A stretch of 7,287 nt of DNA from Gemmatimonadaceae bacterium (GTDB taxonomy: Bacteria > Gemmatimonadota > Gemmatimonadetes > Gemmatimonadales > Gemmatimonadaceae): assembly GCA_025356185.1 (NCBI GenBank), contig JANXUN010000444.1:1-7287 (forward strand). Direction: 5' to 3'. The notes under the pieces were generated by a model. It had not been told where the DNA came from. It worked only from the letters and a program-made list of their open reading frames with translations, and did no database searches. Of this stretch, positions 1 through 5,932 are shown one piece after another. Within the stretch, counting starts at the first letter, position 1. The number at the start of each line of letters is the position of its first letter. The position numbers were made by a program, and so were the translations under genes.

Positions 1-366
1 CGTGTTAGCGGCAAACAGCGCAACAGCAGCGACAATAAGCACCGGTCGCGGAAATTTTTGTCGCAACGCACTCATGAGGCCGCGCCCCGTCACCATGCCG
101 ATACGCGCACACATCGACTGCACGGCGGTCATCAGTGGCCACGTGAGCAGTGAGGTCCACAAGAGTGCGGTGCCAAATTGCGCGCCGGCGACGGAGTAGG
201 TCGCTATCCCTGATGGGTCGTCGTCCGCTGCGCCACTAATGACACCGGGACCAATGGCGCGCCACACGCGGGCGATCCCGCGTGGAGGCGTCGCGTGCGA
301 CGGCTTCACCTGCGAAGGCGTCTCACGCGAAGGCTTCTCGCGCGGTGGCTGCGAATCGTTGTTCAT
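1..366 (-). CDS. Nramp-family divalent metal transporter, N-terminal part (runs off left edge)
   Basis: The minus strand reads from ATG at 366-364 to the window edge without a stop, giving 122 residues. After a hydrophilic Pro/Ser-rich leader (residues 1-30) comes the conserved Nramp start: GPGVISGAADDDPSGIATYS at about 39-58, then hydrophobic helices at about 64-82 and 109-122. In the Nramp (SLC11/MntH) family the first helix is unwound at a DPGN motif that binds the metal ion, coupled to proton entry; here the motif reads DPSG (50-53). The protein should sit in the inner membrane and import Mn2+, Fe2+ or a related ion. Its ATG overlaps the tag stop codon (ATGA at 366-363), so it is probably translated by coupling, and only a weak GAG lies upstream. 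Family assignment is firm; the ion carried is not. Confidence 0.88.
   Translation of the reverse strand, partial: MNNDSQPPREKPSRETPSQVKPSHATPPRGIARVWRAIGPGVISGAADDDPSGIATYSVAGAQFGTALLWTSLLTWPLMTAVQSMCARIGMVTGRGLMSALRQKFPRPVLIVAAVALFAANT
283..342 (-). repeat. Degenerate 15-bp tandem repeat (four units) in the transporter leader
   Basis: Four consecutive 15-base units, read on the minus strand as 342-328, 327-313, 312-298 and 297-283, encode REKPS, RETPS, QVKPS and HATPP. The consensus is x-x-(K/T)-P-S. The nucleotide units are visibly alike (for example cgcgagaagccttcg and cgtgagacgccttcg), so this is a true DNA-level repeat. It lies in the cytosolic, probably disordered leader before the first membrane helix, where length changes of whole units would keep the frame. 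Confidence 0.65.
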
Positions 367-941
367 GTCAACTCGGCGCACTCGTGATGCCGCGGGCAGC
401 TGACGAGATGATCGTTCACCATGCCCGTCGCCTGCATGTACGCGTAGCAGATCGTCGCGCCGACAAACTTGAATCCACGCGCGAGCAGATCTGTGCTCAT
501 CGCTTCGGACTGCGCGGTTCGCGCGGGCACATGCTTCATCGATTCGAAATGATTCACCCGCGGCGTGCCGCCGACAAAGCGCCAGACGTACGTGTCAAAG
601 CTGCCAAACTCGTGCTGCACGCGCAGCATGGCTTTCGCGTTACTGACGGTGCTTTCGATTTTGCCGCGATGACGAATCAATCCCTCGTCGACGACCAATC
701 GTTCGATGATGCGCGGCGTGAAGTGCGCGACACGTTCGATGTCCCAATCAGCGAACGCGCGCCGATAATGCTCGCGACGCGCGAGGACGGTCGACCAGCT
801 CAAGCCCGCCTGTGCGCCTTCGAGCGTGAGAAACTCAAAGCGGACGTGATCATCGTGCACCGGCACTCCCCACTCGACGTCGTGATACGCGATGTCGAGC
901 GGCCTGGTCGGCCACGGACAGCGTTGATGCTCTACGGACAC
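363..941 (-). CDS. tag: DNA-3-methyladenine glycosylase I (Tag)
   Basis: Tag removes 3-methyladenine from alkylated DNA as the first step of base excision repair in the cytoplasm. The product is 192 residues from the GTG at 941-939, close to E. coli Tag (187). The whole family pattern is present: RCPW near the start, IAYHDVEWGVP (17-27), LEGAQAGLSW (40-49), RHRGKI (90-95), RGFKFVGATICY and the VNDHLVSC tail. The zinc-snap ligands are retained (C8, H20, H178, C182), as are the pocket residues equivalent to E. coli Tyr16, Glu38 and Trp46 (Y19, E41, W49). The frame stays open upstream to an ATG at 1097, but those 52 residues do not resemble Tag and run into the divergent cytochrome gene. The GTG has GGAGG five bases before it, so I chose it. 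The stop TGA overlaps the transporter ATG. No Ada-type gene is nearby. Confidence 0.93.
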   Translation of the reverse strand: MSVEHQRCPWPTRPLDIAYHDVEWGVPVHDDHVRFEFLTLEGAQAGLSWSTVLARREHYRRAFADWDIERVAHFTPRIIERLVVDEGLIRHRGKIESTVSNAKAMLRVQHEFGSFDTYVWRFVGGTPRVNHFESMKHVPARTAQSEAMSTDLLARGFKFVGATICYAYMQATGMVNDHLVSCPRHHECAELT

Positions 942-946
942 ACGCG

Positions 947-951
947 CCTCC
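947..951 (-). promoter_or_regulatory. Shine-Dalgarno GGAGG that fixes the tag start
   Basis: GGAGG on the minus strand lies five bases upstream of the GTG at 941-939, an ideal distance. It supports the 192-residue Tag rather than the longer version starting at 1097. The stretch 952-1112 between this site and the cytochrome start should hold the divergent promoters, but I saw no convincing -35/-10 pair on either strand. Confidence 0.7.
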
Positions 952-1103
952 ACTTCATGCGGTCGTGTTACGCCGCCGGTGTCAGCGATGGCCCGACGCA
1001 CCGCGACACTGTAAGGAAACCCTCGTTGTAAGTTAGAGCCGGTGCGCCACTCATGAACGCCAGTAGGCGCCGCGTCGGTGGTCGTGGGCTCAACCAAGTC
1101 AGC

Positions 1104-1107
1104 GGAG
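1104..1107 (+). promoter_or_regulatory. Shine-Dalgarno GGAG before the cytochrome start
   Basis: GGAG sits five bases before ATG 1113, while the earlier in-frame ATG at 1053 has no such site. Starting at 1113 also puts the Arg-then-hydrophobic export signal at the very N-terminus, as expected. Confidence 0.6.
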
Positions 1108-1112
1108 CAGAC

Positions 1113-2759
1113 ATGAGGTCGTGGACCCCCTGGTGGCGTGGTGGCGTGGCGCTACTCGTCTTGGCGCTGCTTGGTACTGGCGCCGTCATCGTCCGCGGCT
1201 TCTCGGCCTCAGCGACTCCGACGGCCATCGAAACGGTCGTTGCACGAGCGCTGCGCGATTTCGCGATGCCTCGCGCGGCTCGCAACGAACAGAATCCGCT
1301 GCGATCGACTTCGGCGCTTGTTGCCGAAGGGCGCGACTTGTATGTCGCGCGCTGTGCGACGTGCCATGGCGGTGAGGGTGACGGCAATGGGAAAGTCGGC
1401 CGCAATCAGTATCCGCGCGCGTCGAATTTGCGCGTTGCTCGCACCCAGCAGCTGACAGACGGCCAGCTGCATTACTTTATCGAGCATGGTGTGCAGCACA
1501 CGGGCATGCCTGCGACCGACAACGCACAACGCGGCGTCAACGCGGAAAGTTGGAAGTTGCTCCTCTATGTTCGCAGCATCCGCGAGAACGCGCCGGCAGA
1601 GAACGCGCAGGTTGCGAGCGCGGTTGCGTCGGCGACGTACGTCGGATCAGGCTCATGCGCCAAGTGCCACGCCGAGATTTACAAGCGGTGGAAAAAAACG
1701 CCGATGGCGAATGTCGTGCGCGATCCGCGCGAGCATCCCGAGGCGATAATTCCGGACTTGGCCACCAACAAAGTCGCGCCATTTGCCAAGGAACAGGTCG
1801 CTCTGGTATACGGAAGCATTTGGAAGCAGCGCTACTTCACAAAGGTGGGCGACGATCTGTATCCGCTGGCCGCACAGTGGGACATCGCGAACAAGACGTG
1901 GCGCCCATATAACGTGCCGAAGACCGGCGACTGGTGGACCGCGTATTACCCCCCGGACAACATGCATCGCGCGACGGGGCCAACGTGCGACGGTTGTCAC
2001 AGCGTGAACTACGACATTCGCACCAAGACGGTCACAGAGTGGAATGTTGGCTGCGAGAAGTGTCATGGGCCAGCAAGCGCGCACATCGCACATCCCGTGC
2101 GATCCACGATTCTCAATCCGACGCATCTCGATTTTGTTGGCGCGAACGACACCTGCATTCAATGCCATTCGCAGGGTCGTCCGCGCGTGATTCCGATCGA
2201 TGGGCAGTATTACGATTGGCCAGTGGGTTATACGGTGGGGCGTTCATTGGCAGACGTATGGTCGCTTGAGCAACCGACGTTGGGCGAAACGTCATTTACG
2301 CACTTTCCCGACGGTACGGCGCACAAGAATCGCATGCAAGGGAATGATTTTGTGCAGAGTCAGATGTACAAGCACGGGGTCACGTGTTTCACGTGTCACG
2401 ATTCGCACGGCACGCCGAATTACGCGCAGTTGCGCAAACCGGCCGATGAGCTGTGCATCGGGTGTCACGCACCGATGTCCGCGAACGGGCCGGCGACGCC
2501 AACGTTGGAGGCGCACACGCATCACAAGGTCGGCAGCACTGGAAGCGCCTGTATTAGCTGTCACATGCCCAAGGTTGCAACGGAAGGTGTGCCCGGCACG
2601 TTTGTTCGCGCACACACATTTCGTTTTATCACGCCAACGATGACGGATCGCTACAAGATTCCGAACGCGTGCACGTCCTGTCACGCCGACAAGTCGACCG
2701 CGTGGGCGACAGCGGCGATGAAGAAGTGGCCCGAACATTCACCGTGGCGGGTGGAGTAG
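1113..2759 (+). CDS. Nine-haem c-type cytochrome: class I cytochrome c domain fused to an eight-haem domain
   Basis: The product is 548 residues. A signal peptide or anchor (Arg-bearing start, hydrophobic 10-28) sends it across the inner membrane, where haem would be attached. Nine CXXCH sites are visible: CATCH 81-85, CAKCH 182-186, CDGCH 292-296, CEKCH 314-318, CIQCH 348-352, CFTCH 425-429, CIGCH 448-452, CISCH 480-484 and CTSCH 520-524. The first lies in a class I cytochrome c domain, with GMP (about 131-133) as likely axial Met loop. The rest resembles cytochrome c554/octahaem-type multihaem proteins, often seen in genomes rich in respiratory cytochromes. No CXXCK site of the NrfA nitrite reductase type is present. 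A role in periplasmic electron transfer or small-molecule redox is likely, but the substrate cannot be named. It ends soon after haem nine (PWRVE), without the TPR or HEAT domain I recall in some relatives. It stands alone, divergent from tag and convergent with the DUF2007 gene. Confidence 0.9.
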   Translation: MRSWTPWWRGGVALLVLALLGTGAVIVRGFSASATPTAIETVVARALRDFAMPRAARNEQNPLRSTSALVAEGRDLYVARCATCHGGEGDGNGKVGRNQYPRASNLRVARTQQLTDGQLHYFIEHGVQHTGMPATDNAQRGVNAESWKLLLYVRSIRENAPAENAQVASAVASATYVGSGSCAKCHAEIYKRWKKTPMANVVRDPREHPEAIIPDLATNKVAPFAKEQVALVYGSIWKQRYFTKVGDDLYPLAAQWDIANKTWRPYNVPKTGDWWTAYYPPDNMHRATGPTCDGCHSVNYDIRTKTVTEWNVGCEKCHGPASAHIAHPVRSTILNPTHLDFVGANDTCIQCHSQGRPRVIPIDGQYYDWPVGYTVGRSLADVWSLEQPTLGETSFTHFPDGTAHKNRMQGNDFVQSQMYKHGVTCFTCHDSHGTPNYAQLRKPADELCIGCHAPMSANGPATPTLEAHTHHKVGSTGSACISCHMPKVATEGVPGTFVRAHTFRFITPTMTDRYKIPNACTSCHADKSTAWATAAMKKWPEHSPWRVE

Positions 2760-2787
2760 TCGCCTTGCGCGCACGTCGAGGCCGATA

Positions 2788-3027
2788 CTAGGGGTCGTTG
2801 TGTACGATTTGCGTCGCGCGATCGAACTCGGGGCTCGGGACGCGTAACACGATGCCGCCCGTCACCGCTCCCTGAAATCCGGCCCCAAAAATGCCAGGCG
2901 CGTTGCTTTGCACGAGCACTGGAATGTCCTCGGATTCGAGGAGCTGTCGCGCCATGTCTGCCTCGAGCCCGGTGTTATAGGTCCCGATGACAACCCATGA
3001 AGCGGCACCATCAGTCTGGTCAGTCAT
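2788..3027 (-). CDS. DUF2007-type small protein (putative signal-transducing protein family)
   Basis: A 79-residue cytosolic protein starting at ATG 3027-3025. WVVIGTYNTGLEADMARQLL (11-30), a helix that leads into IPVLV (35-39), then a Gly-rich loop and GGIVLRVP (57-64), match the small alpha/beta fold of DUF2007 (PF09413) as I remember it. Members are described as putative signal-transducing proteins, but no molecular role is established. The pattern of aliphatic strands around an acidic helix suggests ligand or partner binding. The frame stays open to 3207, but the extra 60 residues are Arg/Asp-rich with no family character and lie over the helicase gene. Only a weak GAG precedes the ATG. 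Its 3' end is 28 bases from the cytochrome stop, and I found no convincing terminator between them. Its start faces the divergent helicase start almost directly. Confidence 0.75.
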   Translation of the reverse strand: MTDQTDGAASWVVIGTYNTGLEADMARQLLESEDIPVLVQSNAPGIFGAGFQGAVTGGIVLRVPSPEFDRATQIVHNDP

Positions 3028-3044
3028 GTGCTCGGCGCGAATGA

Positions 3045-3061
3045 GGGAGGTCCCGATGTAA
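3045..3061 (+). promoter_or_regulatory. Strong Shine-Dalgarno followed by an ATG-TAA start-stop
   Basis: GGGAGG (3045-3050) is the best ribosome-binding sequence in this part of the window. Five bases on lies ATG (3056-3058), immediately followed by TAA (3059-3061). The helicase frame has no start codon at a usable distance from this site: its nearest start is GTG 3070, nine bases after the TAA. The site could load ribosomes that terminate at once and restart at 3070, or could be the remnant of a start lost by an indel. What it does in the cell is inferred. Confidence 0.4.
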
Positions 3062-3069
3062 CTTACGGT

Positions 3070-5781
3070 GTGCGCACAACCCGCGATCGATATCTGCCGC
3101 CGGACCGCGAAGCATTCGCGGCGGCCAACCCGTCCACTGGACGCGTCATCGTCATCGCGCCGACGCGCGCGGCATGCGAAACCATCGAGCTCGCGGTGGG
3201 TTTGCACCTCGAAACGTATCTCGAGCGTACCCGCGGTGCCGACGTTCGTTCGCTGGCGGCAAGCGGCAAAGGCTTCGGCATTGTTGCCGGCACCGGCAGC
3301 GGCAAGACGCTCGCGATCCGCCCAATCGCCGAAACAATTTTACGAACGACGGAATTGCACGTTGGTGTGGTGAATCGCGAACGCGAAGCGACGCCAGAGA
3401 CCCCATCGTGGAACGTGGTGATCGTGACCACCGGCATTGCGCGCCGCTGGTTTCAGGACGGCGACATTGATGCGCACGACACATTGATTGTCGACGAAAT
3501 ACATCAGACGAGCGCCGAGCTGGAACTCTGTTTGTCGTTGGGAAAACGGGTTGGTTGCCGATTTATTTGGTTATCGGCCACGGTTGATCCGACGTTTTAC
3601 GCGCACTATCTGCACAGCGCAGACGTGCTGCAAGTGTATGCGTTTGATGCGTCAAAGGCTGCCAAGGTTGTTGTGGAGCGCAAGCAGCCGTTGATGTTTC
3701 TCGACGACAAGTTCTTGCAAAAGTTGGCGCGCTCCGAGCGTGGCGTCGCGATGTTTCTGCCGACGCGCGCGAGTGTTGAAGAGGCGGCCGAGTGGGTGCG
3801 ACGGCGGTATCCGCGTATTGCGGCCGCGCATTATCATGGCGGCGAACCTATTCGTGTGATTCGGCCCTTTCTCGAAGGGACAATTCCGAAGCCGTTTTTC
3901 TTGGCGATGACGGCCGCAGGGCAGAGCGCGCTCAACGTGCCCGGGCTTGATACGGTCATTATCGACGACACGCGTTTTACCAATGTGATTGATCGCGGGC
4001 GCAACGTGCTCACGCGCGTGCACTTGGGGTCGAACGAAATTTTGCAAATGGCGGGTCGCGTACACGGGCGCGTGGAGCACGGTCGCGTGTTCATTCTGAG
4101 TGATCGCGATATTGAGTTCAGTGCGCTGCGTCCAACGGCGCCTGAATTTCAGTTGGCGGGTGATTCGGAACGCGTGGCGCTGACCTGCGCCGGGTTGGGC
4201 GTTCGCGCGGATGAACTGGAATTGCCGGTACCGCTGGATCGCGTGTCGTATCGCAAGGCGATCGCGAAGTTGGAACTGCGCGGACTCATAGAGCACGGGC
4301 GACTCACGCCCTACGGCAAAGCGGTCGAGGCGTTGCCCGTAGACCGTGCGTGGGGCGAGCTCATTGTGAATGGTGACGATGCGTTGATGCCGCTGCTCGC
4401 GGTGATGAGCGGCATCGATTCGTTGCATCGCATGACGCGTGATACGCGCGATCTCGAAGGGCTCGTCGTGCGCGGCAGCGATCATCTCACCTCGTACAAT
4501 TTGTACGCAGACGGATTTCGCGCTGCGGGGTATGTGGGCGAAGTGTACGGGCTTTCGCGCCACATGTTCGATGCCGAACGGATCGCGCTCTGGTCGGAGC
4601 GCCGAGGCGTGTTGGTGAAATCGCTTGAAGATGCCGCGCTCGCGATGGCGAGTATTTATCGCAGTGTTGGTATGGCGTTGCCCACTACGCTGCCGTTGGC
4701 GCGCGATGAAACACTGCGGAAGTTTGCGGACCTGCTCGCGCGTTTCATGCCGTTTGACTTGGTGATTGAAGAACAGACTGCCGACGGACACGAGGCACGT
4801 GTTTCAAAGACGAGCGTGTGTGGCAGTTGGGGCGCCGTGGCCGGAACGCTGCGATACTTTGCCGACCGATTCGGCGTGCCGCGCGCGTCAATCGAAGGCA
4901 CGCAGCTGTCGATGGACCTCATTAAGCAGCATGCCGAACGTCATCCGCCGGAGCTTGCGCTCGATGCGGAGCGTAAACATTCGCCCGTGCTGCTCAAGCG
5001 ACGCGTCACGTTTTTTGGGTTTGAGCTGTCGAGCGAAAGCGAACCGCTGGCGCATTTTCCGCCCGAACAGGCAGCGGCTGCGCGCCATCTGTTAGCCAAT
5101 GCGGCGGCACGCGGCGAGTTGCGACATCATGCGATTCGACGCAATCAGATCAACGTCGACGAGATCCGCGATGTGTGGCGTCGTCTTGGTGGCACCACCG
5201 TGCGTCTGAACCAGGCCGATCTCACCGCGTGGTACGAATCACAGATGGGCGACGCATCGGATTGGGAAACCATTCGCGCGTTGCCGCTCAAGCTTGATCG
5301 ACGCGAGTTTATTTCAGATGCGCAGCTGACCGAGGCGCGCGATCTGCCCGGCGCGGTTGAGATTCGCGATCGCACGGTGCCGATGGATTACGATGTGGAA
5401 GAGCACGACGGTGTGCTGCAGCCGGTCGTGCGATTGCGGCTGCCTGAAAAAATTGCGCGGACGCTGGTGGTCGAAGAGTTGCCGGTGCTGGATCGACCGC
5501 TGCGTTTTGTCGTGCCACGCGGCCAGCGAGGGAGCGTGCGCGCTGATGACCTGCCCACACTTCAGGCGCGCATGGACGACCCGTATACCGACGAGGAGCG
5601 CGTGCAGGCAGCCAAGCCTCGCGAAACGCGCGAGCAAGGGCGCCGCGAGGGCGGTCGGCACAGCGGTGGTCGGCACGGCGGTGGCGGAGGTCAAGGCGGT
5701 GGAGGGGGCCACCGCGGAGGCTCCAGCGGCCGTGGTGGCAAAGGCGGTGGGCGCGGCGGAAAGCGAAGTAAGGGCCGTTAG
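3070..5781 (+). CDS. DExH-box superfamily 2 helicase (HrpA/HrpB-like) with Gly/Arg-rich tail
   Basis: A 903-residue ATP-dependent nucleic acid helicase, probably acting on RNA. Motifs in order: Walker A GTGSGKT (74-80), TTGIARR (120-126, Ib position), DEIH (142-145), SAT (169-171), a motif IV-like MFLPTRAS (228-235), a motif V-like AMTAAGQSALNVPGLDTVI (279-297) and motif VI QMAGRVHGR (326-334). A winged-helix/HA2-like part follows (LELRGLIEHGRLTPYGKAVEALP region, about 401-422), typical of DEAH/RHA enzymes. Residues about 440-850 are not assigned to a named domain. The last 47 residues are Gly/Arg/Lys-rich. Length is near HrpB (about 800) plus tail. The start is uncertain: GTG 3070 follows the start-stop element, while GTG 3028 would add 14 residues, lacks a ribosome site and abuts the DUF2007 start. 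Motif VI carries one extra residue. Bacterial relatives act in RNA processing or decay, but no target is shown here. Confidence 0.85.
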   Translation: MRTTRDRYLPPDREAFAAANPSTGRVIVIAPTRAACETIELAVGLHLETYLERTRGADVRSLAASGKGFGIVAGTGSGKTLAIRPIAETILRTTELHVGVVNREREATPETPSWNVVIVTTGIARRWFQDGDIDAHDTLIVDEIHQTSAELELCLSLGKRVGCRFIWLSATVDPTFYAHYLHSADVLQVYAFDASKAAKVVVERKQPLMFLDDKFLQKLARSERGVAMFLPTRASVEEAAEWVRRRYPRIAAAHYHGGEPIRVIRPFLEGTIPKPFFLAMTAAGQSALNVPGLDTVIIDDTRFTNVIDRGRNVLTRVHLGSNEILQMAGRVHGRVEHGRVFILSDRDIEFSALRPTAPEFQLAGDSERVALTCAGLGVRADELELPVPLDRVSYRKAIAKLELRGLIEHGRLTPYGKAVEALPVDRAWGELIVNGDDALMPLLAVMSGIDSLHRMTRDTRDLEGLVVRGSDHLTSYNLYADGFRAAGYVGEVYGLSRHMFDAERIALWSERRGVLVKSLEDAALAMASIYRSVGMALPTTLPLARDETLRKFADLLARFMPFDLVIEEQTADGHEARVSKTSVCGSWGAVAGTLRYFADRFGVPRASIEGTQLSMDLIKQHAERHPPELALDAERKHSPVLLKRRVTFFGFELSSESEPLAHFPPEQAAAARHLLANAAARGELRHHAIRRNQINVDEIRDVWRRLGGTTVRLNQADLTAWYESQMGDASDWETIRALPLKLDRREFISDAQLTEARDLPGAVEIRDRTVPMDYDVEEHDGVLQPVVRLRLPEKIARTLVVEELPVLDRPLRFVVPRGQRGSVRADDLPTLQARMDDPYTDEERVQAAKPRETREQGRREGGRHSGGRHGGGGGQGGGGGHRGGSSGRGGKGGGRGGKRSKGR
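5638..5778 (+). other. Gly/Arg/Lys-rich disordered tail of the helicase
   Basis: The final 47 codons encode almost only Gly, Arg, Ser, His and Lys, with clusters such as GGRHGGGGGQGGGGG and GRGGKGGGRGGKRSKGR. Such RGG/GGR tails bind RNA with low specificity and are known on some bacterial DEAD-box and cold-shock RNA helicases. The tail reads in frame through to the stop, and its codons are mixed (ggt, ggc, gga, ggg), arguing against a simple recent repeat expansion. Confidence 0.75.
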
Positions 5782-5796
5782 GACTCACCAGTCCGA
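5779..5796. promoter_or_regulatory. Second, imperfect TetR operator-like dyad over the helicase stop codon
   Basis: TAGGAC-TCACCA-GTCCGA matches the outer positions of the 5905-5922 palindrome (TAGGAC-N6-GTCCTA) at 11 of 12 bases with the same six-base centre. It starts with the helicase TAG stop. Its centre is 126 bp from the main operator centre, close to 12 helical turns. The GGACT/AGTCC arms (5781-5794) could also fold as a small RNA hairpin, which is the main alternative reading. Confidence 0.4.
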
Positions 5797-5797
5797 A

Positions 5798-5824
5798 CCG
5801 ACCGAGATTTTGGTGGTCATTTTT
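5798..5824 (+). terminator. Weak candidate terminator after the helicase gene
   Basis: CCGACC (5798-5803) can pair with GGTGG (5812-5816) with one mismatch, leaving an eight-base loop. TTTTT (5820-5824) follows three bases later. The stem is short, so this is a poor intrinsic terminator. The GGACT/AGTCC hairpin at 5781-5794 lies just before it and could help. Confidence 0.25.
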
Positions 5825-5897
5825 GGTACACTTGACCCAAGTCGTTGATAGTTAAGCGCTTGTAGATCATAACGTTGCTGAGCAATAGTTTGATCCA

Positions 5898-5926
5898 TTG
5901 CCACTAGGACCGTACGGTCCTAGAAT
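5898..5926 (+). promoter_or_regulatory. Near-consensus housekeeping promoter for tetR, predicted leaderless
   Basis: TTGCCA (5898-5903; 5 of 6 to TTGACA) and TAGAAT (5921-5926; 5 of 6 to TATAAT) are separated by exactly 17 bases. With the last base of the -10 at -7, +1 falls on A5933, the A of the tetR ATG. No Shine-Dalgarno lies between the -10 and the ATG, which fits a leaderless message. The spacer is filled by the operator palindrome. Confidence 0.7.
5904..5923. promoter_or_regulatory. Perfect 20-bp palindromic operator for the adjacent TetR
   Basis: CTAGGACCGTACGGTCCTAG is a perfect inverted repeat covering the whole promoter spacer and the first three bases of the -10. A repressor dimer bound here would exclude RNA polymerase. 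The ACC-N4-GGT core resembles boxes reported for NemR (TAGACC-N4-GGTCTA) and related LmrA/YxaF-type repressors, which agrees with the class of the downstream protein. Autorepression is inferred from position. Confidence 0.75.
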
Positions 5927-5932
5927 GCCCGA

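Noticed and set aside
282..1031. A 249-codon plus-strand open frame across the tag gene.
   Set aside because: It is the antisense of tag; the minus strand gives a complete Tag with all zinc and pocket residues, whereas this frame has no recognisable pattern.
942..1097. N-terminal extension of Tag to ATG 1097.
   Set aside because: The 52 extra residues do not resemble Tag, would overlap the cytochrome start, and the GTG at 941 has an ideal GGAGG.
2760..2787. Possible terminator between the convergent cytochrome and DUF2007 genes (GCCT...AGGC).
   Set aside because: Only four pairs with a long loop and no T-run.
3003..3030. Start of the helicase at GTG 3028 as the preferred annotation.
   Set aside because: There is no Shine-Dalgarno before it and it abuts the DUF2007 start; it is kept only as an alternative to GTG 3070.
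2979..3058. The 11-mer AGGTCCCGATG occurs twice, at 2979-2989 and 3048-3058, 69 bases apart.
   Set aside because: Only 11 bases without further similarity around them; one copy is inside the DUF2007 coding region. Probably chance.
4045..4050. Met in place of the first Arg of helicase motif VI (QM rather than QR).
   Set aside because: QM is common in Ski2-like helicases, so this change alone is not unusual; only the inserted residue was kept as a finding.
3652..4791. A 379-codon minus-strand open frame inside the helicase gene.
   Set aside because: It is antisense to the helicase region between motif III and the C-terminal part, is Arg/His-rich and shows no family features; high-GC genes often carry such frames.
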